A stretch of 64,000 nt of DNA from Plantago major (GCA_026545765.1 CM048840.1:24618765-24682764), one strand, 5' to 3'; positions 14,601 to 27,761 are shown, counted from the stretch's first letter. A program made the numbers and translations. The notes: generated from the letters alone by a model not told the origin.

Positions 14601-17600
14601 TTGTGAACACAAATTATTTACCATTTGGGAATAACTCATGCCAAGCATATTCAACGTGGTGAATGTTCATTATATCTCTGGTGGGCCTTACAAGAGGTCT
14701 TATCTGGAGGAATTGAGACATTGAAATAAGAGAGAGAGCATTGCTCGTATCATACATTACATTGACTAACAGAAGGATATGAGGACTACCATCATAAAGT
14801 AGCTAAATGCAAATTTTGAGCACAGAAGCAGCACCCAGAAAAGAGTATACCTACAACCATTACAATGACAAAAATGATGGTCAAATTCTTGTATATGATG
14901 AAAAAAATGTTCAGGATAGAGAACTCAGGTAAAACATACTTGATAAGCGCAAATTGGCTTTCGTGCATCCCCCTACCCACATAAATTCTCGGCTGCAAGA
15001 GTTTACATGTCAGTCATATCCATATAACACAAAAATCATGAAATGTAACATGAGGGTATGAGGCAGGACAGTATAGAAGATTCTTATGGAAACTGCCAAA
15101 TTCTTCATCTTAAAGCAAGATCAAGATTTTCTATTCTGAATAAGACCATCTTTAACACTAAAACTCTGTAAAAGCCTCACTCCCATGCCACATCAGCTTT
15201 CCACCAAGTAAAACCCTAACTCCAAAATTCTGCTACACCAGTAAAACCCACATTTGTCGTTTCTTATCTCATTATTTTTCACATTTTAATCATCAATCAC
15301 ACACTAGATGTTATAATTTAAATTCGATTAATTTATAAAAAACATTATATAACATTAATAAATGGATCTAGCCTAAAGTAAAAGTTTAAGTGTTATTTTT
15401 TTATAATACTGGAAGAGAACTTAGAATCTTATTTTCTCTTCCTAAGATAATATATTTAGGAAACGTAATTCCCACTAGAAGACTTGAATCTCAAGCTTGA
15501 TAACATTCTCATTGCATAACACCTAGGGAAAGGGTGCAGAGTGCAGTTTATCTACAACGGGATAGCCTCCACCAATGTCTTTCAGAATTCCAACATTAAA
15601 ATGACCAAAAGCTCGGTTAAGCATGGAAAGGTCAGATGTACCTGTGACCACCACAGGAACAATCTAATGATATGCCAGTCAGAGTTCTCTATCCATCGGC
15701 GCATCATGGGGAAGATAAAGAATACCCCGGCCAGTAAATTCGGCACTAGGTATATGGATACCACCAGAATGTATAAAGGTGGCACACCCCTGACTCTATC
15801 AACGAATGAGAGCACATCTCCCAGGTTGCCAAATGAAAATGAATTGTTTTGCTGCAGATAGCACATAGGAAGCAAGACGGACCAGGCCACGCTCACAATT
15901 ATCTTGAAAATGGACCTCACCACATCTGTGAACTTCCATCTAAGGTATGCTGGGAAGTTCAGGATGAGATCCAAGATACCTAAGAGCAATGAAAACATAA
16001 TTTCTTAATCATTAGGAGACAAAAGTTATGTCTCAGAACCAAGATGGCTACAGAATGATATGCTACTAAGTTGAAGAGCTCAGTATACACATTTTCGACA
16101 CACATTTTATCTTCTTTTAATGACCAAAGTAGAAGTGTCAAATATGACGTACTCTGGAGGAAACGAAGCATAGCTGCAGTGATAAAAATGCTGGATAATC
16201 TGTACAACACTCTCCTCTCGAAGATATCAAATATGGTTACGTTACTCCATGCAATTATAATCATAATCTGCAGAATATCAAATTCAGAAATTTAGAACGG
16301 GCACTTAATTGGAATAGATGGATATCATTTTCAACTTTCATGTAATTCTGTACCTGTAGGCCAAGTATGAGAAATGTCCAGAGACGATCAAAACTTCTGA
16401 AAGTGTGCCAAAATGACCGGGTTTCGGCAAAGAATGATTTCCCCAGTTTTCCAGGATTTTTCTGAGAACCACGTTTCCCCTGAAACCAAAACCTTTATAA
16501 GTGCCAGACTACCAGCCAAATATTGATTCACACAAATAGATAATCACTTCAATGTATTTGCACTGACACCCACCGGCACTGTTTCTCGAGCTGATTTGAA
16601 GAACTCTCCATCGTCACGCATTGGCCAACCCAACGAGAAGCAGTCTGAAGACCTGGAGCAGTCACAAGCCATACTAGCAGTAAAGATATAATTCAAAACA
16701 AGAATGAATTTAATTTCCAAGTCCAGTTCCTTACCAGAAAAACTCATTTAAGTCGTCATAGTTGCACCAAGCTGTGTGAGGTGCTTTTCCATTTTTCCCT
16801 TGCTTGGATTCCTGGAGTGAGTAAACACATGTCTGTTAAGGATGAAGCAGAAACATTTAGCTACAACTCGCCATTAACCTGAGGTAGGGGTACCTTTTCA
16901 ATCACTCGGTAAATTGGTGTTATGACTTTCCGCAAGAAAGATTCGTCATCCCCACCATAAGAAGGCTTGATGTTTTCTCCAGTAACAATGCTAACATTTC
17001 CAGCTAAAAGCCCATGAAGTTCATATGCCATCTGACATCCATTCATTCAACAAAAATATATGGTGACAGCACATACGTATAGTATTTCACCTGTCTCTTT
17101 ATGAGAAGTGGAAAATGAGGGTCCATATTTATGTTTATTTCCTATATGTTGAAGAATAAACCACTCACATTGTGGAAAATGTAGCACAGGCACTCTGGCA
17201 TGAACCTAACATTAGCTGCCTCACCCCAGATAAGAAGATAAAGGCCCATGTAAAGTATTTTCCTTTGTTGCACTTCTGGCTGTCCCTGCGGGAGCCTATG
17301 AGCAGTATTTGTATTAATCACTGGGTAATCCAACTACTTCATGAAAAATGATACTAAATCTGAGCAAGCCACTTTCTATGCAATCCGTTCATCTCACCTT
17401 AAGCTGTGTTTTCTTCCCAAGTATTTACACCACGTCTTGTAGTTCTTGAATAGTTTATTCATGAGAGCATCAACAGCTCGATCATCAAGCTATGTCAAAC
17501 AATTAGTTTTAGTTACTTGGTCTGTCCAAATGTATGTAAATACCATATAGAATAAATACAGCTTACTGCAGCAACATACAGCTAGGTTCTTAGAAGCCAC

Positions 17601-20361
17601 ATTCTATAAATTTCCTATTCTATTAGACCATAAAGTGATTCTTAACGTACAATATTTTGTGGTTCAGGCTTCGGGATTAGCCTTATGTGAATATTGGCAA
17701 GCAACAGAGTCAAGTGCTCCCTTTGGTTTCTTACATTATCCCTCTGTAAAAATCATAATGGTAAATTGGTTTAATCATCAGTTGAAAACAGGAAGCAGGT
17801 TGCTCTATAATTTAAAGTTATGTGTCATACCTGAAACCCGAACATGGCTCTCAGCCAGTCAAGCAGGTCCAACTCCCCTGCTTTCTGCCGAGTTTGCTCA
17901 AATGATGCTGGCCATGTCAAGCCACGTATGTTTCGCAAAGCAGTCACAGAAGCTTTTACCTGGCATGTGAAAAGAGTATTTCTTTAATTTTTCCTGATCA
18001 AACCATATAGGTTTAAAGCATGCATGTCAGAGTTATAACGGATTTAAGCGTCACCTCTTCCAGCTGCATGATGGACTGTAATGCACCAGCCGAATCCAGC
18101 GGAAGAATGTTATATGGGGTATATATTTCCTTCTTTGCCTGGACATCATTTGCTGCGGCCATAATCTGTCACATAAATATAATTGGTTAGGCTACATATA
18201 AGCTTTTCTCATTGAAGAAAACTAGCAATCGTACTGTTGGTTAAAACTAACCTCAGGGGCAACTTCCTCAACTTTCTCAGTCTTATTAACAGCACAAAGA
18301 ACTTCAAACAGCACTCCAGCTGTCTGATAAGCTTTTCCAAGAGCAGCTCTGCCAGTAAAAGTTGAAAACAGAAATATCAATCCATGCAAGTATATAGCCA
18401 AATATGTTTGCTTTCCAAGAGATCAAATACCATAACACTAGTAAGTTTTGGTACCTATCAGCCTGCTCTCCTTTGTTAAGTGCCACAACATATTGCTCAT
18501 AGTACTGCTTGTAGAAGCTCTCAATTTCTCGAGCATCAGTCTTCTTGACTCGCGAAGCAAGAGTTGATGCATTGTCCTGAATAGGATTTAAATTAAGTAC
18601 AATACGTGCTATATAACAGGAGATTCAAGAAAGCTGATACTGTGTCTCCCCACATCAATAATTTGGTGTTCTTCCTGTATCTTCCATAGGGAATCCAGCC
18701 TGATCATGGAGCAGTATTTTTCTTTGTTTTCTTCTACTTCACATTCTTATCCTAAGGTATGCAGAACTCTCTTAAAGCAATCTAAAAGCGGAAATAGTTT
18801 TATCTAAGATCCAGTATTACTGGTGTTCTTTAGATCAATATCATCATTTCATCTTACACCAAATCTGAACAAGCAATAATTGTTACATTATGAAAATGCC
18901 ACAGATTTAGAAAGAACTTAATATTAAGCAAAAATAAATTTTGTGATAATTGACAATCAGCATAATCACAACCTTTTTATGCTATTGCAGCATAACGACT
19001 AACTTAATTATTATTATTCTCCCTTTGCAATATATGTTTTATGCGATACATTTGAAAGAATCTATTTGATGCCTTAATACAAGTGATTTTATATTCAAAA
19101 GAGAAACACTGTACTTTTAAACTTGATATGATTATTAAGACATGCATCATTTATAAAGAACCCTCCATACTTTGTTGGAGAGTACAATTCAATGCATTGA
19201 GAATTATGTTATCATGATTTTGCAGTTCGGAAATATTCATAGTCAATATCTTATTTCGAATGCCTTGAAAAAATAATATGTATGTATACCCGTTCTAGTC
19301 TCTGGTGAAGACTAGTCTTGAACTGTCGCACACCACGTCCACTGGAGTTGGGGTCCAATCTATGAGCCTTCTCAAACGCATAGAAACGGCCTAGATGAAG
19401 TTCATTGGATCAATAAATTTACGAGCCGAAATAAATGCTTCTGAACTTTCAAAAATAACATGACAACATAATTTTGGTTTGATGTAGACGTTTTAATAGC
19501 AATAAACCATTGCATTAAATCACAGCTAATAGCTTAAGATGATATTTAGACTTGATCTGGAGTTCAAGGAGAAACAAAATGGTGTGTTTGGAGCTCCAAA
19601 TTGTCAAACTCTTCGTGAAGCATTTAAGGTATTTTCATAGTGTTTCAGTACCCAAACATGCTGAAGTTATACGCTACTATAAGATTTGTCTATATATGAA
19701 AATTCATTATAAGATATGGTATAGCGGTATTTAACGTATTCGGTCAATTAATAAGATCAATAAGTAGGACAAGTTACATTTCAGTCTACCAAATGGTAAT
19801 ATAGCCAGGATCAATCACTTAGAAGCACCGAACAATAAATCGTATTAGCCTGTAAACTCATTAAACCATACAATATTCAGCATATGTGAGCGTGACTCAA
19901 GTATTACATTTCCGGCTGTAGCATGAGCCAGAAATAGATCATAATTTCACAACTCATAACAGCAACAATTTAGAGCGTGAAGTTCAGAATTCAGGGGAAA
20001 ACAGATTTAGCTATGAAAAAACACATATCAGAAAGTATCACCAGAAGTCTAGACTGTTCCTAAAGCCCAAATCTATCTACATCTTCGATCCATTCATGCA
20101 AGCGTTCAATTATTCAACCAATTTAATCATCCTAATCAATCTAAGCTCAATTATAGTAACGAACGTACAGAGGTAGGCAACACGAGGGCGTTCGTTCTGA
20201 ATCTCGGCTGCAACGCGCAGAATTGGGGCAATTGACTGAAGAGACGACGGAACGACCTCATTATCGAACACCTCCATTGAAAATGTGGTCATTGCAGCGC
20301 TACGGGAGGCCCGCCGCGTGAGCTGCGGTGCCGACGCCTGGTCATTCCTGGCCGACGCCAT
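5678..20361 (-). CDS. CALS5: Callose synthase 5 (1,3-beta-glucan synthase, GSL2 type)
   Basis: A plasma-membrane enzyme that polymerises UDP-glucose into callose; the Arabidopsis orthologue makes tetrad and pollen-wall callose. The N-terminus has LTRRASRSA and EVFDNEVVP, and the end is [16 protein letters not shown]. 42 exons, 1912 aa (Arabidopsis about 1923). Exons, high to low: 20361-20169, 19390-19290, 18576-18455, 18348-18252, 18165-18055, 17959-17831, 17743-17651, 17489-17398, 17295-17169, 17031-16894, 16811-16735, 16652-16574, 16479-16354, 16267-16153, 15979-15642, 14992-14940, 14850-14790, 14703-14622, 14527-14478, 14375-14289, 13786-13664, 13565-13471, 13367-13283, 13211-13051, 12269-12146, 12063-11969, 11858-11759, 11671-11520, 11082-10973, 10863-10741, 10660-10592, 10292-10103, 10004-9893, 9815-9696, 9610-9495, 9411-9328, 8880-8768, 8685-8456, 7634-6837, 6397-6347, 6242-6057, 5908-5678. 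Domain order is N-terminal soluble region, FKS1-type domain with [21 protein letters not shown] (about 335-355), first membrane block (exons 13-20), cytosolic loop, glucan synthase domain ([19 protein letters not shown]), then the second membrane block. All introns read GT-AG except intron 22. Confidence 0.95.
13368..13470 (-). other. CALS5 intron 22 with GA in place of the GT donor
   Basis: At the expected junction of the conserved [14 protein letters not shown] segment, the minus strand reads AGTGACAG then GAAAAGTCC, so the intron would start with GA. The acceptor side (CCTACCTCAG then GGAGATGG) is normal and the total frame is kept. An alternative canonical pair exists: donor GT at 13477-13476 and acceptor AG at 13403-13402. 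It also stays in frame, with a net gain of 9 residues, but it destroys the conserved SDR. Full retention runs into a stop. The cause could be a true mutation, a rare non-canonical donor or a one-base assembly error. Confidence 0.7.
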
Positions 20362-21299
20362 TATCTGTAACCGATCAACGAACGATCGATTCTCAGCTCG
20401 AACTGTTATCTTCCAGCTTCGCAATCACCATGCACTTCGTGAACAGCTTGGCAATACCGAATTCTCGTAGGTCGATCGAAGGAGAAAATCAGAAAAACCT
20501 AGCTGGAATGAATCGATTTCGTGAGCTGAGACGAAATTGTTCGGAAGGAAGGGAATTGTAGAGAGACAAGTGTGTGGAAATTGTAGAGAGAGAAGTGAGA
20601 GAGGTTTTTGAATGAATGGGTGAGAGAAATTGTGGCTTGAGGGGAGGGAAATGAACGGAGAGGGGGAAAATAGGAGGGAGAATTCAAATGCAAGAGGAGA
20701 GATGTAACTCAGGGGACACGTGGCAGATATTCAGGGTTTTACGGCTTGGTTGTTGGAGAATGTCCGTCTACTATTTTTCATTGTTTCCTTCTTTCTCTAC
20801 AGTCTACACCGGGTATTTTATTTTCTCTTCATCAGTGGAGTAGAATTTCTTTCAAAGTCAATTTTGAATGTATGTTTTTGAGGTTAGATTTCGTCTCAAT
20901 TTTCATTAATCGCCATCTAGATGAATTTAATTGATTACGTTTTGTGTTAAACCAACAAAATTATTACAATGAATAACCTTTAAATTAGAGCATACTATGG
21001 TGTAATGACTGCAGATTTTTTATTTAAAAAATATTGTTATATACAAACATGAATGTAATAATAATATATATATATAATATAAAAAAAAAGCATAGGCTTG
21101 GGAGTTTGAAATAGTATACTTTGCAAAGATAATTTTATGAGATTTATAAAGTAATGTAGGTCCGATATCGCTCCCCGACATTTCCAAAAATCGACTTAAA
21201 CTTTTATATGTCAATATAAATATTTTTATGTTGTTACTTACTCTTTCATAGGAGAGCGTGAATTATCTAGGATGCAGAAAACATAACAACATGGTCAAT
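20362..21299. other. CALS5 leader and promoter region up to the LINE insertion
   Basis: The first 300 bp upstream of the CALS5 ATG is CT-rich on the minus strand, as plant leaders often are. An in-frame upstream ATG at 20424-20422 is open to the main start but adds an unconserved 21-residue stretch, so the start at 20361 is preferred. The rest is AT-rich with an AT run near 21060-21090. The last bases (ggtcaat, 21293-21299) are the left copy of the LINE target-site duplication. Confidence 0.6.
20717..20722. promoter_or_regulatory. G-box / ABRE-like CACGTG(GC) upstream of CALS5
   Basis: The palindrome CACGTG sits in the context ACACGTGGCA about 356 bp upstream of the CALS5 ATG, just beyond an AG-rich stretch that is probably leader. 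bZIP and bHLH factors bind this core in plants. Its use at this gene is inference. Confidence 0.4.
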
Positions 21300-21432
21300 A
21301 TCATTCATATCAAATAGCCAATTAGTGGCAAAGAGAAAAAAATGCTCTTGCCTTAGGTAACCCTAAGGCCGCCTCCTCTCGCCGGAAACCTAAAATCCGG
21401 CTCTCTTCTATTCCTGCTCATTTTTTTCGATC

Positions 21433-23175
21433 ATGTCTTTAGATTTACGTACACAAAAGCGTCCATGTTCTACTGGTACCAGTTTGGTGCTGGACACAAA
21501 GATGGAGACAGATCTGGATGGGGCTGAAGATGGTGCTACACCTACGCAGTCGATGCCTACCTATGCTAGCAAAGCTACCTTGAGTATAAACCCAAGCATG
21601 TCAAGATTGATGAAACAGAGAATATGGAGGAAAAGAAACATATTAAGATTTCTAGACCTACTCCAGAAATACCTTTCAAACAGGTGAATTTTGACAAAGA
21701 TCTCCATGACCTAATGGTTAATCCATGGAAGGACACGATCCTTATTAAGGTTGTTGGTAAACCTTAGTTTTATCCTACGCTGCTGGCTAAACTGGAGTCG
21801 ATGTGGTCGCTACAAGGCCACTTTTTTGAACTTGTAGACCTTGGACATAGTTGCTACTGTTTCAAGGGTCTTATCGAAGAAAAAAGGCCCATGATTCTTA
21901 CTGACGGACCTTGGCAACTTGATGGAAGCTTTTTATCCGTACGCAAATGGATTCCGAATTTTAGAGCTGACAGGGACAAGATTGAAAGCACTATTACGTG
22001 GATTAGAATTCTGAATCTGCCAGTTGAAGTGATTAGGGAATCAGTGATTGAATCCTTAGCAACTTGTATCGGTGACCCAGTGATGATTGATGGTAATATG
22101 TTCACCGCAAAAAAAAAGGCAGATTTGCACGCTTTTGTGTGGAAGTCAAGATAAATCAACAATTGAAACTAGGTATCTACATCTGTGGTAAAGTGTACCA
22201 AGTCGTATACGAGAACCTACCTTCACTTTGCCATAGCTGCGGAAGAGTTGGCCATACTATTGGTGAATGCGCAGGGAAAAATCAAGCTAGTGTAGCCCCT
22301 AGTGAAGTGGTCTCGAATTCATTAGAGGTACAGAAAGATTCATCAACCCCGGTTGCGACTGTGGAGGAGACTCGAGTTGGTTGACTGAAAAAGCAAAAAA
22401 TAAAGAATTTGGTGAGTGGATGGTGGTCGAACGCCGGAAGAAAAAGGCGCCAACCGGTGGTCGAAACCCTAACTCAGCCCCGAAGAATCAGCACCGAAAA
22501 CCTAATGGGACTGGGAACCAACCTGCAGGCCGGAAGCCCACTAATTTTACTACTGGGCTAGGCCCAGGTACGAATGGTCAGAAAGAGAAGACTAGACCAA
22601 ACACTGGCATATGGATCCTGAGTCGCAAGGCCAATTCTAGTGGTAAGGAGGTAGCCCAAGATACGCAGGCCCAACAACAGATAGCTGACCCAAGTTCGAA
22701 TTCAGTTGGTACTAGGAGTAACAAGCCAAATCCTATGTATACCTTCTGTAACAATCTTTTCCACATACTTCCTTATGAGTCTACTACTAGTGAGACAAAT
22801 ATTGATAAGTCACGTGGAGAACGGCATGGAGAATGTCATGGAGATCAATCCAGAAGACCTGGAATTCAACTTTCACAACGGACAGATGGTAGTGAACTGG
22901 GTTCAAAATCCAGTGATCGAAACGTTTCACCATCAGTTCCAAGGACTCTCACAGATATTACGAACAACTTGGGGAGAATGAGTAGTTCACGTCATGGAAA
23001 GACTGGCCACGGTTTGGGAAATAGAGGTGAATGCTCACAACCTGATCGAGGAGGACAATCAACGAACAGGTTGACAGACGTACACCCTGAGCGAATGGGA
23101 ACATGTTCGCCAGAATGTTCTGGTATTAGAAGCGATCAGTCAACTGATTGTGATATGGTTGGAGAGGGCTATTGA
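21433..23175 (+). pseudogene. LINE ORF1 (DUF4283-like gag with CCHC zinc knuckle), broken
   Basis: A nucleic-acid-binding gag-like protein. The recognisable order is a variable N-terminus, then a DUF4283-type region (ILTDGPWQLDGSFLSVRKW and ITWIRILNLPVEVIRES, about 21880-22060), then a knuckle CHSCGRVGHTIGEC (Cx2Cx4Hx4C, about 22236-22277). A basic, Gly/Asn-rich tail with WMVVERRKKK follows. The frame changes at least three times: near 21650, near 22100 after the AAAAAAAA run, and at 22380. An in-frame TAG is at 21765-21767. No intact protein can be made. Confidence 0.8.
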
Positions 23176-23212
23176 TTATCCTCTCATTCTTTCTCACCTT
23201 TATATGGTTAAT

Positions 23213-26200
23213 ATGAAGATTGTCTCTTGGAATTGCCACGGAGATGGCAGTGAAGATTTTCGTAGGAATTTTCGAGAATTAGTCAGATCACATAATCCTT
23301 TAGTGGTCTTTTTATTAGAAACTAGGGTGTCGTCTCAAGTAGCTTATGAAATTGCACCTTTCCTTGGTTTCTCAAATTATGAAATGGCACCAACAGATGG
23401 GATGGCCGGAGGTGTTTGGATGCTTTGGAACGAAAGAGATGTTGATGTCGAGATTTTGAATGTTGAGGATCAAGGTATACGCGCGCTAATTGGACTGCGT
23501 AGGCAAGATAAGTGGATGGTTTCGGGTATTTATGCAAAACCTCGTCGCGTGGATAAAATCAGAATATTTAGAAGCATGGAAGAGATTTCTAAATCAACTA
23601 ATTTACCGTGGCTCGTTACTGGAGACTTCAACGAAGTAGGCTTCTCCCATGAGAAGCAGGGTGGGAGGGTACCTTCAATGAGCAGATTGTTGTTCTTCCA
23701 AAATTATATGAAGGCGTGTGGTTTACATGACTTGGGATTCCATGGGCCGAGTTTCACATGGACTAATAGGAGGGAGTCTGATCGTGTGATAAGAGAACGT
23801 ATAGATAGAGCTATGGCGAATACACTGTGGTTGGATAAATTCCCGGACAACGCTGTGATACATCTGCCATGAACTAAATCTGACCATCATCCAATTCTAA
23901 CCAATTGTTATGGACTAGAACAGTGCATCGACAACCGACCGTTCAGATTCGAGGCTGCATGGTTTACGCATCCAGATTGCAAACCTATCCTGCGAAATAT
24001 ATGGTCGTCCAGTGAAGATATTGTAAGCGTAATTGGGAAAGTTCCTGGCATGATGATCACGTGGAACAAAGAATATTTCGGGAATATATTTCGGAGAAAG
24101 AAGAAGGTTCTGGCTCACCTAGCTGGAGTGCAAAAGAGCCTTTCGAATAGGCATAACGATTTCCTTCAAAATTTGGAGATTCAACTGATTAAGGAATATA
24201 ACCAAATCCTGTACCAGGAGGAACTGCATTGGTACCAAAAATCGAGAGTGAAGTGGATGGTTGAAGGAGAACGCAACACCAAATTTTTCCACAAGTCCAC
24301 AATTATGAGAAGGCGACGAAACAAGATCCTGATGTTGAAAGTAGATGAGGATTGGATTAAAGAGGAGGAGGCGTTGTGAGCCCATGTGCTTCACCATTTT
24401 TCAGATATCTTCCAGGAAGCTAAGGGATCTAGTCGTAGATCACATGTGCTGGAAATCTCCAGGTTTCAAACGACTCTGACCGACGAAGAGGCTTTGCAAC
24501 TTGTTAATCCAATGGACTTGAAAGAGCTTAGAGAAGTGGTCTGGGCAACTAATCCGTATAAAGCGCCGGGTCCCGATGGTCTACAAGCTATATTTTTCCA
24601 AAAAGGATGGAGCTGGACTTCACAATCTTTACTGGAATTCTCGCAAGCAGCCTTCAAAAAGGGTGAATTCGATTCACACTTATGCGCAACTCATATGTGT
24701 CTGATACCCAAGGTACCACATCCTAAACTCATTTCACAATCTAGACCTATCTCTTTGTGCAATGTATTCTACAAATTTGTGACAAAGTGTATAACGATGA
24801 GACTGAGACTTATTATGCCAAGATTGATTGCGCCAACACATTCCAGCTTTATCAAGGGAAGGAGCACTCAGGATAGTATATTTGTCCTCCAGGAGATTCT
24901 CCATTCTCTACGAACAAAAAAGAAAAACAAGTAGGTTGTATGGTGATGAAACTTGACCTTGAGAAAGCTTACGACAAGGTAAATTGGAGATTTTGGAAGA
25001 TGCTATTGTTGCATTTAAGTTCCCTGCGAGTTTGATTAAATTAATCATGTTTTGCATAAGGAGTGCATCGACAAAAATCTTATGGAATGGAGAACCTTTG
25101 GAAGCGTTTAAACACTCATGTGGACTCCAACAAGGGGATCCCTTATCACAATATTTATTTGTACTATGCGTGGAACGTCTGTCGTACCTGATAAATGAAG
25201 CTGTTGATAGGAAAAGATGGAATCCAGTGGTGCCGTGTAGAGCAGGTCCCAAGATTTCACATTTATTCTTCGTCGATGATTTGGTTTTATTGGGAAAAGC
25301 GACTACTTCAACTGCTCGTACTATTCGCAGAGTTATGGATAAATTTTGCAAGGCTTCGGGATTAAAACTCAATGCTGCGAAGTCGAAAGTATTCTTCTCG
25401 AAAACAGGTGGGGCGAGTCTGAAGAGAGCAATAAGTGATATACTTGGTTTCGACTAAACAACTAATTTGGAAAAATATATTGGTATCTACCTTACTCATG
25501 GAAGAGTTGATAGACAAGTGTATGCAGACACTTTTCATAGAATTCTTGCAAAGATGAATGGTTGGAAACACAAGTTCTTATATCTTGTAGGTAGATCGAC
25601 TTTAATCAAATCAGTATCGTCGGCAATTCCTATATATTCGATGCAATCGAGTTGGCTTCCCAAATATGTATGTGATAAGTTGGATAGATTGAACAGAGAC
25701 TTCCTCTGGTCTACTGATCCAGCGAAGAGGAAAATGCATCTAGTCGGTTGGTAAAAAGTGATTCTTCCGAAAGATAGAGGAGGGTTGGGCATTCTGCACG
25801 TGAAAGTAATGAATCTCTGTTAGCAAAACTTGCCTGGAAAATATTGAAAAAAGAGAACACAATGTGGCAGTCACCTGTCCAAACAAAATATCTCAAATCA
25901 AAGCCTTTGCTAGACTGTAAAATTAAACCAAGTGATAGTGCAACTTGGAAAGGAGTATTAAGGTGTGTGGAGCTTATTAAACCTTTTCTCAGGTGGAAAG
26001 TAGGGGATGGAAAAACTACCTCATTCTGGTTTGATAACTGGTTGGGAAGTGGAGCACTCGGAGACAGAGGTGTACAGATTCTGGAGGAGGAAAGGCATCT
26101 AAAAGTGGCAGACCTGTTCCATACGGAAGGAACCTGGGTACTGGATTACATACAAACAGATATCCCTCATGATCTTTTGGTAGAAATCACTGGCTTTCAT

Positions 26201-27274
26201 TTGGTACTTAGTGATTGTGCCGATGACATAATCTGGAATGAAACAGCAAATGGGGTGTTCACGTGTCAATCCGCATATAAGGCTCTTCGATTTAATTCTG
26301 ACGACCAGGCGACGCCCAACAGGAAGTGGAACGGGGTCTTGAATGTGCAATGTAGTAATAAACTACAACATTTTATGTGGCTAGTTGCCCAGGGACGACT
26401 AGCTACTAACCATATGCGAAAAATTCGAAAGATTGTGGATACAGCCAAGTGCCCTCTTTGTCCAAGTATGGACGAAACAGTTACCCATACCCTGCGTAAT
26501 TGTCCAGCAGATAAAATCTGGAGGAGGCTAATACCTCCAGACAAACTAGTTGAATTTCTCACAATGTCAGAAGCATTTTGGCTTGAATGGAATATCACAA
26601 AGGTCAACTATAGTTGTGCAGAAATTAACGAAGTACCATGGCGTCTTATCTTCATTGCTGGAATCTGGAACATCTGGAAAGCGAGGAGTCATTTCGTTTT
26701 CAAAGGAAATTATGAAAGAATTGAAGATCTGATTTTCAAGATCAAGCAACTGAGCTCAGATATGCATATCCACTTGCGAAAAAGGAACAGAAAGATCGAC
26801 AAAGAGAAATGGAAAAAAACCAGAAGAAGGATGGGTAAAATTGATGGGAGTGTCATTACCTCAACAAACAAAGGCGGAGCAGGTGGAGTACTGCATTACG
26901 CCAATGGTAGCTGGATTTGGGGATTCTCGGAGCCGATTCAATCACCGACCGTCTTGGAGGCGGAGCAGAGGGCGCTGAAGTTGGGTCTGGAAGAGGCTTG
27001 GGATAGAAGATATGAGAGAATTGAAGCTGAATTAGATTCACTAGAAGGATACAAAATGATGATTGGCGAAGTAGCGCCATTGGAGCTATCTGTGGCTCAG
27101 CTTCTGGATGATTGTCAAAAGTTAGTGCATATGCCTTGGTCCATTAAGTTGAAATGGTCCCGTAGAAGTGCGAATTTAGTTGCGGATAAGCTTACAAAAT
27201 TAGCTAGTTCGGGTACGGTTGGAAAAGTCCTTTGGGATTCTCCCCCGACCCAAGTTGTATATATCATTTTTTAA
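23213..27274 (+). pseudogene. LINE ORF2 (APE endonuclease, reverse transcriptase, zf-RVT, RNase H), broken
   Basis: The order is an APE-type endonuclease (WNCHG, LLETR, TGDFNE, then SDHHP after a TGA at about 23870), a reverse transcriptase (RPISLCNVFYK, LIAPTHSSFIKGRS, KLDLEKAYDKVNW, LQQGDPLSQYLF, FFVDDLVLLG), a zf-RVT cysteine region (KCPLCPSMDETVTHTLRNC), and a C-terminal RNase H (GKIDGS, EAEQRALKLGLEEA, ELDSLEG, RSANLVADKL). Stops fall near 23872, 24379, 24934, 25457 and 25754. One-base shifts lie near 24985 and near 25805. The second half, 25844-27274, is a single open frame of 476 codons. An RNase H tail on L1 elements is common in plants. Confidence 0.88.
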
Positions 27275-27344
27275 CTTTGATTTAGTCTAAGGACTTGAAC
27301 GTCTTTCATTACAAAAAAAAAAAAAAAAAAAAAAAAAGGTCAAT

Positions 27345-27761
27345 GCTTTCTTTTCATTAGTCCTTTCTTCCATAGTTCTATTACACTCTATCAGATGGAT
27401 AGAGATAGAGTTATTACCCGAGTTGAGCCTTAACAAGGGCTCGACTCGTTAAGGTCGAGCTTGGCTTGCTCGATAAGGTAAACGAGCCGAGTTCAAGTCT
27501 CATTTTTTACTCGTTTATCTAACGAACCGAGCCTGACTCGACTCGATAAAGCTCGTTATTTTAATAAATTTATATTTGTTATACTTATTTTCAATATTTT
27601 TAATGTATAAGGCTCGTTAAGTCTTGTTAAGGCTCATTATTTTTGTCGAGTCCTAACCGAGCTCAAGCTTGAACCCTTTGTTTACTCGTGGTTGTCAACG
27701 AGCTCGAGCAATGCCTCGAGGGTGCATATTTAAATTGACAACATTAGTTATTATATTTAAA
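27345..27761. repeat. GCTCG-rich interspersed repeat (family copy A)
   Basis: Between about 27417 and 27720 the sequence is dense in gagctcg, gctcgttaagg and aacgagccgag words. The same vocabulary fills 54588-54970, so the two are probably copies of one interspersed plant repeat family. I could not define clean ends here. No coding potential was seen. Confidence 0.5.

Larger units (their letters stand above)
21300..27337 (+). mobile_element. Decayed L1-clade LINE retrotransposon with poly(A) tail
   Basis: A non-LTR element of about 6.0 kb. It has a GC-richer 5' end near 21330-21430, a gag-like ORF1, an ORF2 with endonuclease, reverse transcriptase, zf-RVT and RNase H domains, and a pure A-run at 27312-27337. 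The 7-mer ggtcaat occurs directly before the element (21293-21299) and directly after the poly(A) (27338-27344) and is a good candidate target-site duplication. Both ORFs carry stops and frameshifts, so this copy cannot move itself. The length suggests a nearly full-length insertion. It lies head-to-head with CALS5. Confidence 0.9.

Noticed and set aside
20359-20424. Longer CALS5 start at the upstream ATG (20424)
   Set aside because: It adds 21 residues not seen in the family; MASARNDQ at 20361 aligns with known CALS5 starts.
21433-27274. LINE ORFs as host genes
   Set aside because: APE, RT, zf-RVT and RNase H order, poly(A) tail and flanking 7-mers mark a retrotransposon; frames are broken.
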